Assembly: GCA_035442025.1 (NCBI GenBank)
Contig: DAORPQ010000011.1
Span: 1 to 53,626 of the forward strand
Reading direction: 5' to 3'
DNA length: 53,626 nucleotides
Source: Competibacter_A sp003527885
GTDB lineage: Bacteria > Pseudomonadota > Gammaproteobacteria > Competibacterales > Competibacteraceae
Part shown: one piece after another, positions 32,990 to 42,597 of the stretch
How the letters are laid out: the number at the start of each line of letters is the position of its first letter
How positions within the stretch are numbered: the first letter of the stretch is position 1
The notes under the pieces: generated by a model
What the model was told of the DNA's origin: nothing
The model's input: the letters and a program-made list of their open reading frames with translations, nothing else
Databases searched by the model: none
Translations under genes and position numbers: made by a program

Positions 32990-34786
32990 ATGGATCACAT
33001 TCGTAATTTTTCGATCATCGCGCACATCGACCACGGCAAATCGACGCTTGCCGACCGCTTCATTCAAAGCTGCGGCGGCTTGAGCGAGCGGGAAATGGCC
33101 GAGCAGGTGCTCGATTCGATGGATCTGGAGCGGGAGCGCGGCATCACCATCAAGGCGCAAAGCGTGTCGTTGCGCTACGCCGCCCGCGACGGCCGCCGGT
33201 ACCAGTTCAACATCATCGACACGCCGGGACACGTCGATTTTTCCTACGAGGTCTCTCGTTCGCTGGCGGCCTGCGAAGGCGCGCTGCTGGTGGTGGACGC
33301 CGCCCAGGGCGTCGAGGCGCAGAGCGTGGCGAACTGCTACACCGCGATCGAGCAGGGCTTGGAAGTATTGCCGGTGCTCAACAAGATCGACTTGCCGGCG
33401 GCCGACCCGGAGCGGGTGGCCCACGAGATCGGCGACATCATCGGGCTGGACGCCAGCCACGCCCTCCGGGTCAGCGCCAAGAGCGGGCTGGGGGTCGTGG
33501 AGCTGATGGAGGAGATCGTCCAGCGCATCCCGGCCCCGCAGGGCGATCCGGGCGGGTCGCTCAAGGCCCTGATCGTCGATTCCTGGTTCGACAACTTCGT
33601 CGGGGTGATTTCTCTGGTCCGACTGGTGGACGGGCGGATCGCGCCCAAACAGAAGATTCAGGTGATGTCCACCGGCCGGGTGTTTCAAGTGGAATCGGTC
33701 GGGATTTTCACCCCCAAACGAACCGAGCAACCCGGCCTGAGCGCCGGCGAGGTCGGCTACGTCATCGCCGGGATCAAGGACATCGACGGCGCGCCGGTCG
33801 GCGACACCTTCACCGGCGCGGATCGGCCCGCCTCGGCCCCGCTGCCGGGCTTTCAGAAGGTGCAACCGCGGGTGTTCGCCGGCTTGTTCCCGGTCGACTC
33901 GGACGATTTCGGCGACTTGCGGGAAGCGCTGCAAAAACTTCGCCTGAACGATTCTTCACTGCACTTCGAACCGGAAACCTCGCAAGCGATGGGGTTCGGT
34001 TTCCGCTGCGGTTTTCTGGGCTTGCTGCACATGGAAATCGTTCAGGAGCGGCTGGAGCGGGAATACAATCTCGATCTGGTGACCACCGCGCCGACCGTGG
34101 TGTACGAGGTGTTGACCACCGGGGATGAGGTGTTCGAGATCGACAATCCGGCCAAGTTGCCGCCGGCCAATGAAATCGCCGAAATCCGCGAACCGGTCAT
34201 CGTCGCGCACATCCTCACCCCGCAGGATTATCTCGGCGCGATCATCACGCTGTGCATCGAAAAGCGCGGCGCGCAGCGGGATATCCATTATGCGGGCGGG
34301 CAGGTGCAGTTGAGTTTCGAGCTGCCGATGAGCGAGGTGGTCATGGATTTCTTCGACCGCCTGAAATCGGTCAGTCGCGGCTTTGCCTCGTTCGAGTACA
34401 GCTTCGAGCGTTTTCAGGCCGCGCCCCTGGTCAAGCTGGATGTGTTGATCAACGGCGAGCGGGTGGATTCGCTGTCGGTCATCGTACACCGCGAGCAGGC
34501 GCAGCGCCGGGGCCACGATTTGGCGGTCAAGCTCAAACAACTGATCCCGCAGCAGATGTTCGAGGTCGCCATCCAGGCCGCCATCGGCAGCCAGATCATC
34601 GCTCGCACCACCGTCAAGGCGCTGCGCAAGAACGTGTTGGCGAAGTGCTACGGCGGCGACGTGAGCCGCAAGCGCAAGCTGTTGGAAAAGCAGAAAGCGG
34701 GCAAGAAGCGCATGAAGCAGGTCGGCAAGGTGGAAATCCCGCAGGACGCGTTCCTGGCCGTGCTGCAAATGGAAAAAAACTCCTAA
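32990..34786 (+). CDS. lepA: Elongation factor 4 (LepA)
   Basis: LepA is a ribosome-associated translational GTPase with roles in back-translocation and 30S biogenesis. G-domain motifs are complete: IIAHIDHGKSTLADRF (G1), GITIKAQ (G2), DTPGHVDFSYEV (G3), NKIDLPAADP (G4). EF-G-like domains II, III and V and the LepA-specific C-terminal domain (KCYGGDVSRKRKLLEKQKAGKKRMK) follow. ATG 32990 gives 598 residues, one fewer than E. coli, and has a GGAA site just before it; ATG 32975 would add five residues. The partner gene lepB follows after 34 bases. Confidence 0.97.
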   Translation: MDHIRNFSIIAHIDHGKSTLADRFIQSCGGLSEREMAEQVLDSMDLERERGITIKAQSVSLRYAARDGRRYQFNIIDTPGHVDFSYEVSRSLAACEGALLVVDAAQGVEAQSVANCYTAIEQGLEVLPVLNKIDLPAADPERVAHEIGDIIGLDASHALRVSAKSGLGVVELMEEIVQRIPAPQGDPGGSLKALIVDSWFDNFVGVISLVRLVDGRIAPKQKIQVMSTGRVFQVESVGIFTPKRTEQPGLSAGEVGYVIAGIKDIDGAPVGDTFTGADRPASAPLPGFQKVQPRVFAGLFPVDSDDFGDLREALQKLRLNDSSLHFEPETSQAMGFGFRCGFLGLLHMEIVQERLEREYNLDLVTTAPTVVYEVLTTGDEVFEIDNPAKLPPANEIAEIREPVIVAHILTPQDYLGAIITLCIEKRGAQRDIHYAGGQVQLSFELPMSEVVMDFFDRLKSVSRGFASFEYSFERFQAAPLVKLDVLINGERVDSLSVIVHREQAQRRGHDLAVKLKQLIPQQMFEVAIQAAIGSQIIARTTVKALRKNVLAKCYGGDVSRKRKLLEKQKAGKKRMKQVGKVEIPQDAFLAVLQMEKNS

Positions 34787-34820
34787 GGATTTCGGGTCTT
34801 GTCATCGGATCATTACAGCC

Positions 34821-35681
34821 ATGAATATTGATTTTGCCGCCGTTCTGGTGGTGCTGACCTTACTCACCGGCGGCATTTGGTTGCTGGACGCCCTGGTGTT
34901 GGCGCCGCGCCGCGTTCGCGCCGGAGAGCCCGCGGAAACGGCAAAGACGCCATCGGCTTCGAGCGCGCTGCCGTGGTACGTGGATTTATCGAAGTCGTTT
35001 TTCCCGGTTATCCTGGCGGTGCTGCTTTTACGGTCGTTTTTGGTGGAACCGTTTCGGATTCCTTCCGAATCGATGGTGCCGACCTTGCTCACCGGCGATT
35101 TCATTATGGTCAACAAATTCGCTTATGGTCTGCGGTTGCCGGTGCTCAACACCAAGGTGGCCGGCAACGGCCAACCGGCGCGCGGAGACGTGGTGGTTTT
35201 CCGTTACCCGCTCGAACCGTCCGTGGCCTACATCAAGCGGGTGGTCGGTTTGCCCGGCGATCGGTTGGACTATCGCGGCAACCAGCTATTCATCAACGGC
35301 CAGCCGGCGCCGTTGAGCCCGCAAGCCGAAGACCCCGCCGAACCGGGTTACCGCCAGTTCACCGAACGGTTGGGCGCGGTCGCGCACCGGGTCCAGATGC
35401 TGGCCAACAGTCGTTGGGGGGCGCCGGGTTACTGGTCCGGGCTGCAATTCCACCGGGAACCCGACGGGACGGTCTCCTGGACCTTTCAAGTGCCAGCCAG
35501 CCACTATTTTGTGATGGGCGACAACCGCGACAACAGCGCCGACAGCCGGTTCTGGGGCGTGTTGCCCGAACAGAATCTGATCGGCAAGGCTTTTTTCATC
35601 TGGATGAACTGGGATGGGGTATGGTGGCAACCCTGGACTTGGACCTTTCGGTTTGGCCGGGTCGGGAATAGTATTGAATGA
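34821..35681 (+). CDS. lepB: Signal peptidase I
   Basis: LepB cleaves signal peptides of exported proteins at the periplasmic face. The 286 residues have two membrane segments (about 5-26 and 60-75) separated by a cytoplasmic linker. The catalytic Ser84 lies in SESMVPTL, and the general base Lys139 in AYIKRVVGLPGD. Box E is present as FVMGDNRDNSADSRFWG. The long insertion between boxes D and E is normal for proteobacterial enzymes. The gene lies directly after lepA and before the DUF4845 gene. Confidence 0.96.
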   Translation: MNIDFAAVLVVLTLLTGGIWLLDALVLAPRRVRAGEPAETAKTPSASSALPWYVDLSKSFFPVILAVLLLRSFLVEPFRIPSESMVPTLLTGDFIMVNKFAYGLRLPVLNTKVAGNGQPARGDVVVFRYPLEPSVAYIKRVVGLPGDRLDYRGNQLFINGQPAPLSPQAEDPAEPGYRQFTERLGAVAHRVQMLANSRWGAPGYWSGLQFHREPDGTVSWTFQVPASHYFVMGDNRDNSADSRFWGVLPEQNLIGKAFFIWMNWDGVWWQPWTWTFRFGRVGNSIE

Positions 35682-35699
35682 TTGAATGAGGGGGATTTT

Positions 35700-36101
35700 A
35701 TGATGATAAGGGCGAGCCAGTTGAGCAAGCGCGAACGAGCGGATCGGCAGCGCGGCATGACCGTGATCGGCATGTTGTTGTTGATCGTCGCGATCGCCTT
35801 CGTCGCGTTGGTCGGCATGAAGGTGATTCCGATGTACATCCAATATTATTCCATCAAATCGACCATCGAGAGCATCCGCAAGGAGCCGCAATTGGCGCAG
35901 ATGAGCACCCTGGACATCCAAAACGCCATACAAAAACGCTTCGATATCGGTTATGTCAATAACATCAACGCTCGTGATCTCAAAATCCGCAACGAGCGCA
36001 ACGGCCGGGTGATCGATCTGGTGTACAACGACGAGCGGGAGCTGTTTTATAAATTGTTCGTCGTGCTCAAGGTCAACGAAGCGGTTCCGTTGAATCCGTG
36101 A
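35700..36101 (+). CDS. DUF4845 family pseudopilin-like membrane protein
   Basis: The 133-residue protein has a pseudopilin-like N-terminus: a charged start, then RGMTVIGMLLLIVAIAFVALVGMKVIPMYIQYYSIK with one membrane helix over about 22-42. The remaining part is periplasmic and shows the DUF4845 pattern (FDIGYVNNINARDLKI, LVYNDERELFYKLFVVLKV). The function is unknown; the family is regularly found between lepB and rnc. ATG 35700 is preceded by GAGGGGG, whereas a TTG at 35682 would give an overlong start. The stop overlaps the rnc start (GTGA). Confidence 0.88.
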   Translation: MMIRASQLSKRERADRQRGMTVIGMLLLIVAIAFVALVGMKVIPMYIQYYSIKSTIESIRKEPQLAQMSTLDIQNAIQKRFDIGYVNNINARDLKIRNERNGRVIDLVYNDERELFYKLFVVLKVNEAVPLNP

Positions 36102-36763
36102 GCCCTCCGGTCTCCCTGTTGTGCGCCAGTTTGGGCTATCGCTTCCAGCGACCGGAGTTGCTGGAAGCGGCGCTCACCCACCGCAGCGCCTCGGCGCGCA
36201 ACAACGAGCGGCTGGAATTTCTGGGTGACGCTTTATTGAGCATGGTCATTGCCGAATATCTCTTCGAGCACTACGCCAAGGCCAGCGAAGGCGAGCTGAG
36301 CCGGTTGCGGGCCAGTTTGGTGAAGGGCGAAACACTGGCGGAGCTGGCGCGCGGCCTGAAGTTGGGGGACTGGCTGCGGCTTGGCGCAGGAGAGCTCAAA
36401 AGCGGCGGGTTCCGGCGCGAGTCGATTTTGTCGGATACCTTGGAAGCGGTCTTCGGGGCGGTGTATCTGGATGGGGGGTTGACGGCTTGTCGCCAGTTGA
36501 TTTTGCAGCTTTATGAGGATCATTTGGCGCGGCTGACCAGCGCTGGCGAACTGAAAGACCCCAAAACCCGCTTGCAAGAGCACCTCCAAGCCCGCCAGCA
36601 CCCGCTGCCGGTCTACAACGTGCTGGAAATTCGCGGGGAGCCGCACGCGCAAAGTTTTACGGTGGAGTGCTCGGTGGCCGAAGCGCACGCGGTGGCGACG
36701 GGTAGCAGCCGGCGCAAGGCGGAGCAGGAAGCGGCCCGGCAAATGCTGGAGCTGATCCGGTGA
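36098..36763 (+). CDS. rnc: Ribonuclease III
   Basis: RNase III cuts double-stranded RNA, including rRNA precursors and mRNAs. The signature ERLEFLGDA is at 37-45 with its acidic metal ligands, followed by the second acidic patch LSDTLEAVFGAVYLDGG. A C-terminal double-stranded RNA-binding domain (about 155-221) has GSSRRKAEQEAARQML. The 221 residues match the usual size. The GTG start overlaps the upstream stop, and the gene's own stop overlaps era (GTGA), forming the classic rnc-era-recO operon. Confidence 0.97.
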   Translation: MSPPVSLLCASLGYRFQRPELLEAALTHRSASARNNERLEFLGDALLSMVIAEYLFEHYAKASEGELSRLRASLVKGETLAELARGLKLGDWLRLGAGELKSGGFRRESILSDTLEAVFGAVYLDGGLTACRQLILQLYEDHLARLTSAGELKDPKTRLQEHLQARQHPLPVYNVLEIRGEPHAQSFTVECSVAEAHAVATGSSRRKAEQEAARQMLELIR

Positions 36764-37665
36764 CGGCGGTGGGCCGCGCCGGTTACGCCGCGCTGCTGGG
36801 GCGCCCCAACGTCGGCAAATCGACTCTGCTGAACCGGTTGATCGGCCAAAAAATCAGCATCACCTCTCCGAAACCGCAAACCACCCGGCACGTGATCCTC
36901 GGCATCCAGACCTTGGCGGAGGCGCAGATCGTCTATGTGGACACCCCAGGCTTGCACCGCCAGGAAAAACGGGCGATGAACCGCTATCTGAACCGGGCGG
37001 CGGCGAGCGTGTTGGGGTATGTCGATGTCGCGGTATGGCTCGTCGAGGCGCTGCGCTGGCTGGAGGAAGATGAGGCGGTTCTGGCCCGGCTGGCGGATTT
37101 TCCGGGACCGGTGGTGCTGGCGGTCAACAAGGTGGATCGGATCGCCGATAAAACCCGGCTGCTGCCGTTTCTTGAGGAAATGGCGCGCAAGCGGGCGTTT
37201 GGCGGGGTGGTGCCGCTGGCGGCGCGGCAAGGCGACAACGTGGCGGCGTTGGAGCGGGTCATCGCCGGCCTGCTACCCGTGGGCGAACGGCTGTTCCCGG
37301 AAGATCAGGTCACCACCGCCAGCGAGCGGTTTCTGGCGGCCGAACTGGTCCGTGAAAAACTGACCCGGTTGCTGCGCGAAGAATTGCCGTACGCCCTGAC
37401 GGTGGACATCGAGCGCTTCGTCGAGGAAGGGCGGTTGACGCGCATCAGCGCGGTGATCTGGGTAGAGCGCGAGACCCAAAAGGGCATCGTGATCGGGGAG
37501 GGCGGAGCGACGCTGCGCGAGGCCGGCCGGCAGGCCCGCCAAGCGTTGGAGCGCCTGCTCGACCGTAAGGTGTTCCTGCAAACCTGGGTCAAGGTGCGTG
37601 AGGGTTGGTCCGACGACGAACGGGCTTTGCGCAGCCTGGGTTATGGCGATCCAGGGACGGTTTGA
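36760..37665 (+). CDS. era: GTPase Era
   Basis: Era binds the 3' end of 16S rRNA and assists 30S assembly. G motifs: LLGRPNVGKST at 12-22 (G1), PQTTRHVILG (G2), YVDTPGLH (G3), NKVDRI (G4). The KH domain near the C-terminus contains GIVIGEGGATLREAGRQAR. The length is 301 residues, as in E. coli. The GTG start overlaps rnc, and recO begins 24 bases after the stop. Confidence 0.97.
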   Translation: MTAVGRAGYAALLGRPNVGKSTLLNRLIGQKISITSPKPQTTRHVILGIQTLAEAQIVYVDTPGLHRQEKRAMNRYLNRAAASVLGYVDVAVWLVEALRWLEEDEAVLARLADFPGPVVLAVNKVDRIADKTRLLPFLEEMARKRAFGGVVPLAARQGDNVAALERVIAGLLPVGERLFPEDQVTTASERFLAAELVREKLTRLLREELPYALTVDIERFVEEGRLTRISAVIWVERETQKGIVIGEGGATLREAGRQARQALERLLDRKVFLQTWVKVREGWSDDERALRSLGYGDPGTV

Positions 37666-37689
37666 GCCGCTGCCGCCGGATTACGCCCC

Positions 37690-38400
37690 ATGCGCGTGTC
37701 GCTCCAGCCGGCCTTCATTCTGCACCGTCGCCCTTATCTCAACAGCAGCTTGCTGCTGGAAGCGCTCAGTCGCGACCACGGCCGCTCGGGGCTGGTGGCG
37801 CGCGGCGCCATGTCCGTCCGCTCGCGCCTGAAGGGGCTGTTGCAGCCGTTTGCACCGCTGCTGTTGTCTTGGAGCGGCGCCGGGGAGCTGGCGACGCTGA
37901 CGGCCGCCGAAGAGGCGGGGCGTCCCGCGCCACTGCCGGCGGATCGGGTGCTGGCCGGCCTTTACGCCAACGAGTTGCTGGTGCGGCTGCTGCCCCGGCA
38001 CGATCCTCAGCCGGGCTCGTTCCACGCCTACGAAACCCTGCTGGGCGAGCTGGTCGCGGCGCCCGGCGCGGAGCCTCCGTTACGGCGTTTCGAGAAGGCG
38101 CTGCTGCAAGAGTTGGGCTACGGTCTCAGCTTGGATCGCGAAGCCGCCGGCGGAGGGCCGATCATCGCCGAACAGCGTTATCGCTATGTGCTGGACCGGG
38201 GGCCGCTGCTCGCCACTCGGGTGGAGACCGGCGTCCCGATCTCCGGTCGGAGCTTGCTGGCCTTGCGCGACGGCATCCCGGACGACTCCGCCGTGCTGAA
38301 GGAAATCAAACGCTTGACCCGCGCCGCGCTGGCCCAGCAGCTGGGCGGGCGGGTATTGAAAACCCGCGAGCTTTATCGGGCGAGGCGGGAGCCGGAATGA
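37690..38400 (+). CDS. recO: DNA repair protein RecO
   Basis: RecO helps load RecA at gaps coated with SSB, together with RecR. The 236-residue product has the N-terminal OB-fold (AFILHRRPYLNSSLLLEALSRDHGRSGLVARGA), followed by the helical domain with ANELLVRLLPRHDP and FEKALLQELGYGL. RecO varies widely in sequence, but position after era and these motifs make the call secure. In many relatives pdxJ follows; here the neighbour is a convergent kinase gene 22 bases away. Confidence 0.93.
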   Translation: MRVSLQPAFILHRRPYLNSSLLLEALSRDHGRSGLVARGAMSVRSRLKGLLQPFAPLLLSWSGAGELATLTAAEEAGRPAPLPADRVLAGLYANELLVRLLPRHDPQPGSFHAYETLLGELVAAPGAEPPLRRFEKALLQELGYGLSLDREAAGGGPIIAEQRYRYVLDRGPLLATRVETGVPISGRSLLALRDGIPDDSAVLKEIKRLTRAALAQQLGGRVLKTRELYRARREPE

Positions 38401-38422
38401 GGGGAGGTCGCTTCAGCGGACC

Positions 38423-39415
38423 CTACGCACAGCGTTGCAGGATGGCCTTGGTTTCGGTCGCCGTCAGGCGCGGGCCCCGCTGGGTCACCAGTTTGGCGGA
38501 AGCCGCCGCCGCCAGCGCGCCCGCCCGTCGGTGGTCCCAGCCTTGGCCGCGACCGTAGAGGAACGCCCCGGCGAACAGGTCCCCCGCGCCGACGGTATCC
38601 ACCGCTTTCACGGGTACCGGAGCGATATCGAGCAAGGTCCGACCGTCCCAAACCAGCGCCCCCTTGGGACCTCGGGTAACGACAAACTCCTTGCCGAGCG
38701 TTTTCAGATACTCGACCGCGCCGGCGATCTCCGCGAGACCCGCCATGCCCTTGGCCTCGTCCTCGTTGGCAAACAGCAGATCCACGCCCGCGCCGATCAT
38801 CTCCAGCAAGCCGGTTTTGAAAAACCGCACCATGTTGGGATCGGACAGGGAGATAGCGGTCTTCACGCCGGCCGCCTCGGCGAGGCGTTTGGCGTTGAGG
38901 CAGGCCCGGCGCGCGGTCTCGGAGGTGACCAGATAGCCTTCCATGTAAAAATAACCCGAATCGCGCAGGGCCTCTTCGACCACTTCTTTATGGGAGAGCC
39001 CGCCGCTGATACCGAGGAAGGTGCAGAGGGTGCGGTCGCTGTCCGGGGTGACCAGGACCACGCAACGACCGGTATGGCCGGGCTCCTTTTCGGTATGGTG
39101 GTTGGTGGCCACGCCGCCGTCGAGCAAGTCTTTCATATAGAAGTGGCCGAGTTCGTCGTCCGCCACCTTGCAGGAATAGAAGCTGGCGCCGCCAAACTGG
39201 CTGACCGCGATCATCGAATTGGCCGCCGATCCACCCGAGCCGCGCTGGTGGGGGCGAGCGGCCAAGCGGTTCATTATCCGCAACTGCTGTTCGTCATCCA
39301 CCAGCGTCATCACCCCTTTGTCGAGGCCGAGCGCCGCCAGATCGGCGAGCTCCACCCCATATTCCATATCGACCAGCGCGTTGCCGATCCCGTAAACATC
39401 ATACTTGGCCATCAT
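38423..39415 (-). CDS. PfkB-family kinase, adenosine-kinase-like
   Basis: The 330 residues belong to the PfkB/ribokinase fold: GNALVDMEYGV at the start, the GGSAANSMIAVSQFGG glycine loop, a mid-region FLGISGGLSH, and the ATP-site motif DTVGAGDLFAGAF near the C-terminus. It resembles the bacterial adenosine-kinase-like subfamily that phosphorylates nucleosides or sugars; the exact substrate cannot be read from sequence. Two ATGs (39415, 39412) are adjacent, preceded by GTGGGGG. A TATAAT box lies about 30 bases upstream. The gene stands alone between recO and the mrcB region. Confidence 0.9.
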   Translation of the reverse strand: MMAKYDVYGIGNALVDMEYGVELADLAALGLDKGVMTLVDDEQQLRIMNRLAARPHQRGSGGSAANSMIAVSQFGGASFYSCKVADDELGHFYMKDLLDGGVATNHHTEKEPGHTGRCVVLVTPDSDRTLCTFLGISGGLSHKEVVEEALRDSGYFYMEGYLVTSETARRACLNAKRLAEAAGVKTAISLSDPNMVRFFKTGLLEMIGAGVDLLFANEDEAKGMAGLAEIAGAVEYLKTLGKEFVVTRGPKGALVWDGRTLLDIAPVPVKAVDTVGAGDLFAGAFLYGRGQGWDHRRAGALAAAASAKLVTQRGPRLTATETKAILQRCA

Positions 39416-39933
39416 GCCCCCACCGTCGAGCGATAAAAGATCGATTATACGTGGATCGCCACCCTGAGCGCCGCCCGCACCGGTTCCAGGCCGCCGGCAT
39501 CAAGGGGTGTGCGGAATCTCGGTGGCCCGAGGCGGCCAACGACGGTCGCGCGGAGGCCGGAGCTCGAAAACATTTCCAATAATGCGTTGGTCCAGTACGA
39601 TTTGCTGGAACCGGAAACAGCGCGAGCGATCCATAGAAACGTAATTCTTTCTCACAGCGGTCGTTTCGCTGTTCCAGGCTGGTAAAATCCAGGAAACTCA
39701 GCTTCAGGGATTGCTCGATCTGGCAAGTGTCACCGCCCAACTGGTGGGGCAGGCAAGCGGCGATTCGCAACTGCTCGACGGCCGCCGATGGCGCGCCAGA
39801 GGGGGCGGCGAGGCGACCAAGACGCTTCGGGGGTGGCTGGGCTGCGCGCGCCGGATTCCAGTTCAGGAAAACCCAAGGATAAGGCAGAATGATCGAGAGA
39901 GGCCAAGCGTCTTGAGGATCGACCGGAACAGAT
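39416..39933. other. Gene-free interval upstream of mrcB, possible decayed coding DNA
   Basis: Over 518 bases no frame gives a protein that I can recognise. The kinase promoter lies at the left end. On the plus strand several short frames read like protein but are broken by stops, for example NALVQYDLLEPETARAIHR near 39580-39640 and LLDLASVTAQLVGQASG near 39710-39760, in different frames. This suggests the remains of a lost gene, or a long leader region of mrcB. Nothing repeat-like was seen. Confidence 0.35.
39444..39449 (-). promoter_or_regulatory. Likely -10 box of the PfkB kinase gene
   Basis: TATAAT on the minus strand ends 28 bases before the ATG at 39415, a sensible leader length. The -35 region is poor (GC-rich). 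Confidence 0.4.
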
Positions 39934-42435
39934 ATGGCTACAGGTAAAACACCCCGCAATTCCAAAAAAGGCCTGGAACGGAGCATCCGCTCGCTGTTCT
40001 CGCTGCTCTTGTCGCTGGGGCTGGGCGGATTGCTGCTGGGAGCGTTCGGGCTGGGCGTTTACATGCTGTACCTGGACGCGGTCATCCGCGCCGAATTCGG
40101 CCAGAAGCGCTGGGCCATGCCCGCCAAGGTTTATGCCCGCCCGCTCGAGTTGTTCGAAGGGATGGCGCTTAGCGCGGATGGGCTGGCTCAGGAGCTCAAG
40201 CTGCTGGGCTATCGCGACGTGAATTGTCCCGACGCGCCGCCCGCCGATACGGGTAAGCGACCGTTTCGCCGCAAGCCGAAGGCTCCGCCCTCGCAAGGCT
40301 GCGCGCCGCTGCCCGGCGGCGGCGAAACGCCGGTCAAAGCGGGCAGTTACGCGCGCCGGGGCGAAAGCTTCGAAATCGTCACGCGCGATTTCACGTTTTG
40401 GGACGGCGCGGAGCCGGTCCGCAAGATTCGCCTGGTGTTCGCCGGCAACATTCTGGTCGATCTGGCGAGTACGGACGAACAGCAGGCGCCGGGCCTGCTG
40501 CGGCTCGATCCGCCGGAAATCGCCGGCATCTACCCCACACACTACGAAGATCGCATCCTGCTCAAGGGCAAGGATCTGCCGCCGGTGCTGGTGGATACCC
40601 TGCTGGCGGTCGAGGATCGGGCGTTTTTCGAACATGCCGGCGTCAACCCCAAGGGCATCTTCCGGGCGCTGTTGGCCAACTTGCGGGCGGGCCGGACGGT
40701 GCAGGGCGGCAGCACGTTGACCCAGCAGTTGGTGAAAAGCCTGTTTTTGAGTAACGAACGGACCATCAAGCGCAAGATCAATGAGGTGTTGATGGCCATC
40801 TTGATCGATTCGCGCTACGGCAAGGACGAAATTCTGGAAGCCTACGCCAACGCGGTCTATCTCGGCCAGGACGGCAGCCGCGCCATCCACGGTTTTGGCT
40901 TGGCCAGCCAGTTTTACTTCGGCGTCCCGCTGGAAGATTTGGATTTGCACCAGTTGGCGCTGCTGGTGGGCATCGTCAAGGGCCCTTCCGTTTACGACCC
41001 CCGCAAACACCCTGACCGGGCGCGGGAGCGGCGCGATCTGGTGCTCGACGTGATGGTCGAGCAGAATCTGGTCGCCGCCGAAGATGCGGCCACCGCCATG
41101 GAGATGGGCTTGGACATCGCGCCCGAGAACGCCAACGGGATCACCGCTTATCCGGCGTTTCTGGATTTGGTGCAGCGCCAGTTGCACCAATACTACAAGG
41201 CGGAGGATTTGGTGGTGGAAGGGCTGCGGGTGTTCACCACCCTCGACCCCCGGATTCAGGCCACCACCGAGAATACCCTGGCCAACCGCTTGGGGCCCCT
41301 GGAGCGCAGCCAGCCGAAGGCGCGGCCGTTACAGGGCGCCGCCATCATCGTCGATACGCCGAGCGGCGAGGTGCTGGCGGTGGTCGGTGACCGGGAACCG
41401 AAAAGAATCGGCTTCAACCGGGCGCTCGACGCCAGCCGGTTGGCCGGCTCCCTGCTCAAGCCGATGATTTATTTGACCGCCTTGGAGCAACCCGACCGCT
41501 ATACCCTGACCACGCTGATCAACGACAGCCCCCTGGTGCACAACCTGGGCGGCAAACGCTGGCGGCCGGCCAATTACGACCGGCGCTACCACGGCCGGGT
41601 GACCTTGCGCGACGCGCTGGCGCGGTCCTACAACATCCCGGCGGTGCGGGTCGGGTTGGATGTGGATGTCATCAACGTGGTCAAGATGCTCCAACGGCTG
41701 GGCCTGGATCGGGAATTGAAACCCTATCCCTCGCTGTTGTTGGGCGGAGTGGATTTATCGCTGTTTGAGATGACACAGATTTATGAAGGGATCGCCAGCG
41801 GCGGCTTCCGCATTCCCCTGCGCGCCATCCGGGAAGTGACCAACGCGGAAGGCAAATCGTTGCAGCACTACGCGCTGACCGTGGAGAAAGCGGTCGATTC
41901 CGGGCCGGTGTATCTGGTCACCAACGCCATGCAGCAAGTGGTGAAGGCCGGCACCGCCAGCGCCATGAAAAGCAAGCTGTCGCCCGATTTGCAGATCGCG
42001 GGCAAAACCGGCACCACCGACGATTATCGCGATAGCTGGTTCGCCGGGTTCAGCGGCGACCGCTTGGCCGTGGTCTGGCTCGGGCGCGACGACAACAAGC
42101 CCACCGGCCTCAGCGGCGCGAGCGGCGCGCTGCGAGTTTGGATGGATTTGATGTCCGGCTTGAAACTGGAGCCGCTGGATACGCCGCCCCCCGACGGGGT
42201 CGAAGAGGTTTGGGTGGACCCCCGCAAGGGCCTGCGCCTCGGCCAAGGTTGTCGGATCGGCCAACGGATTCCGTTTCTGGCGGGCTCCGAGCCCCAGGGG
42301 TTCGGTTCCTGCGGCAGTCCGCCTCCGGTGCGCCGCGTGGCGCGTTCCAGTCCGGGCGGTCCCAAGAAGCAACCGGCCGGCGATGGCGATGGCGGGGGAG
42401 GGATCAGCGATTTCTTCCAGCGCCTGATGGAATGA
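39934..42435 (+). CDS. mrcB: Penicillin-binding protein 1B
   Basis: PBP1B is a bifunctional peptidoglycan polymerase and crosslinker. The 833 residues show a short cytoplasmic tail, a membrane helix at about 22-47, a UB2H-type region (about 60-150, binding site for activators), and then GT51 with catalytic Glu227 in VEDRAFFEHAG and GGSTLTQQLVK. The transpeptidase has Ser506-Leu-Leu-Lys509, Ser565-Tyr-Asn, and Lys691-Thr-Gly-Thr694. The UB2H domain identifies it as PBP1B rather than 1A, and the following lipoprotein gene fits an activator. An unusual Pro/Lys-rich insert lies near residues 105-125. Confidence 0.96.
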   Translation: MATGKTPRNSKKGLERSIRSLFSLLLSLGLGGLLLGAFGLGVYMLYLDAVIRAEFGQKRWAMPAKVYARPLELFEGMALSADGLAQELKLLGYRDVNCPDAPPADTGKRPFRRKPKAPPSQGCAPLPGGGETPVKAGSYARRGESFEIVTRDFTFWDGAEPVRKIRLVFAGNILVDLASTDEQQAPGLLRLDPPEIAGIYPTHYEDRILLKGKDLPPVLVDTLLAVEDRAFFEHAGVNPKGIFRALLANLRAGRTVQGGSTLTQQLVKSLFLSNERTIKRKINEVLMAILIDSRYGKDEILEAYANAVYLGQDGSRAIHGFGLASQFYFGVPLEDLDLHQLALLVGIVKGPSVYDPRKHPDRARERRDLVLDVMVEQNLVAAEDAATAMEMGLDIAPENANGITAYPAFLDLVQRQLHQYYKAEDLVVEGLRVFTTLDPRIQATTENTLANRLGPLERSQPKARPLQGAAIIVDTPSGEVLAVVGDREPKRIGFNRALDASRLAGSLLKPMIYLTALEQPDRYTLTTLINDSPLVHNLGGKRWRPANYDRRYHGRVTLRDALARSYNIPAVRVGLDVDVINVVKMLQRLGLDRELKPYPSLLLGGVDLSLFEMTQIYEGIASGGFRIPLRAIREVTNAEGKSLQHYALTVEKAVDSGPVYLVTNAMQQVVKAGTASAMKSKLSPDLQIAGKTGTTDDYRDSWFAGFSGDRLAVVWLGRDDNKPTGLSGASGALRVWMDLMSGLKLEPLDTPPPDGVEEVWVDPRKGLRLGQGCRIGQRIPFLAGSEPQGFGSCGSPPPVRRVARSSPGGPKKQPAGDGDGGGGISDFFQRLME

Positions 42436-42597
42436 GCGTTGGCCGCCGCTGCGCGGATCGGTCGCGGCGGTTGTCGGCCACGCCGGTCGTGGGTTGATCT
42501 GGCGGGTTAAGCGGTGAAACGTCAAAGTCAACCGGTGGACCTTTTGGTGGTGGTTCTCGGGTAAGCGTTCGCGTTGGCCCAGTACAAGGGGGCAGCA

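Noticed and set aside
39730..41190. A 486-residue minus-strand open frame over mrcB
   Set aside because: Shadow of PBP1B coding sequence; no ribosome site or motif.
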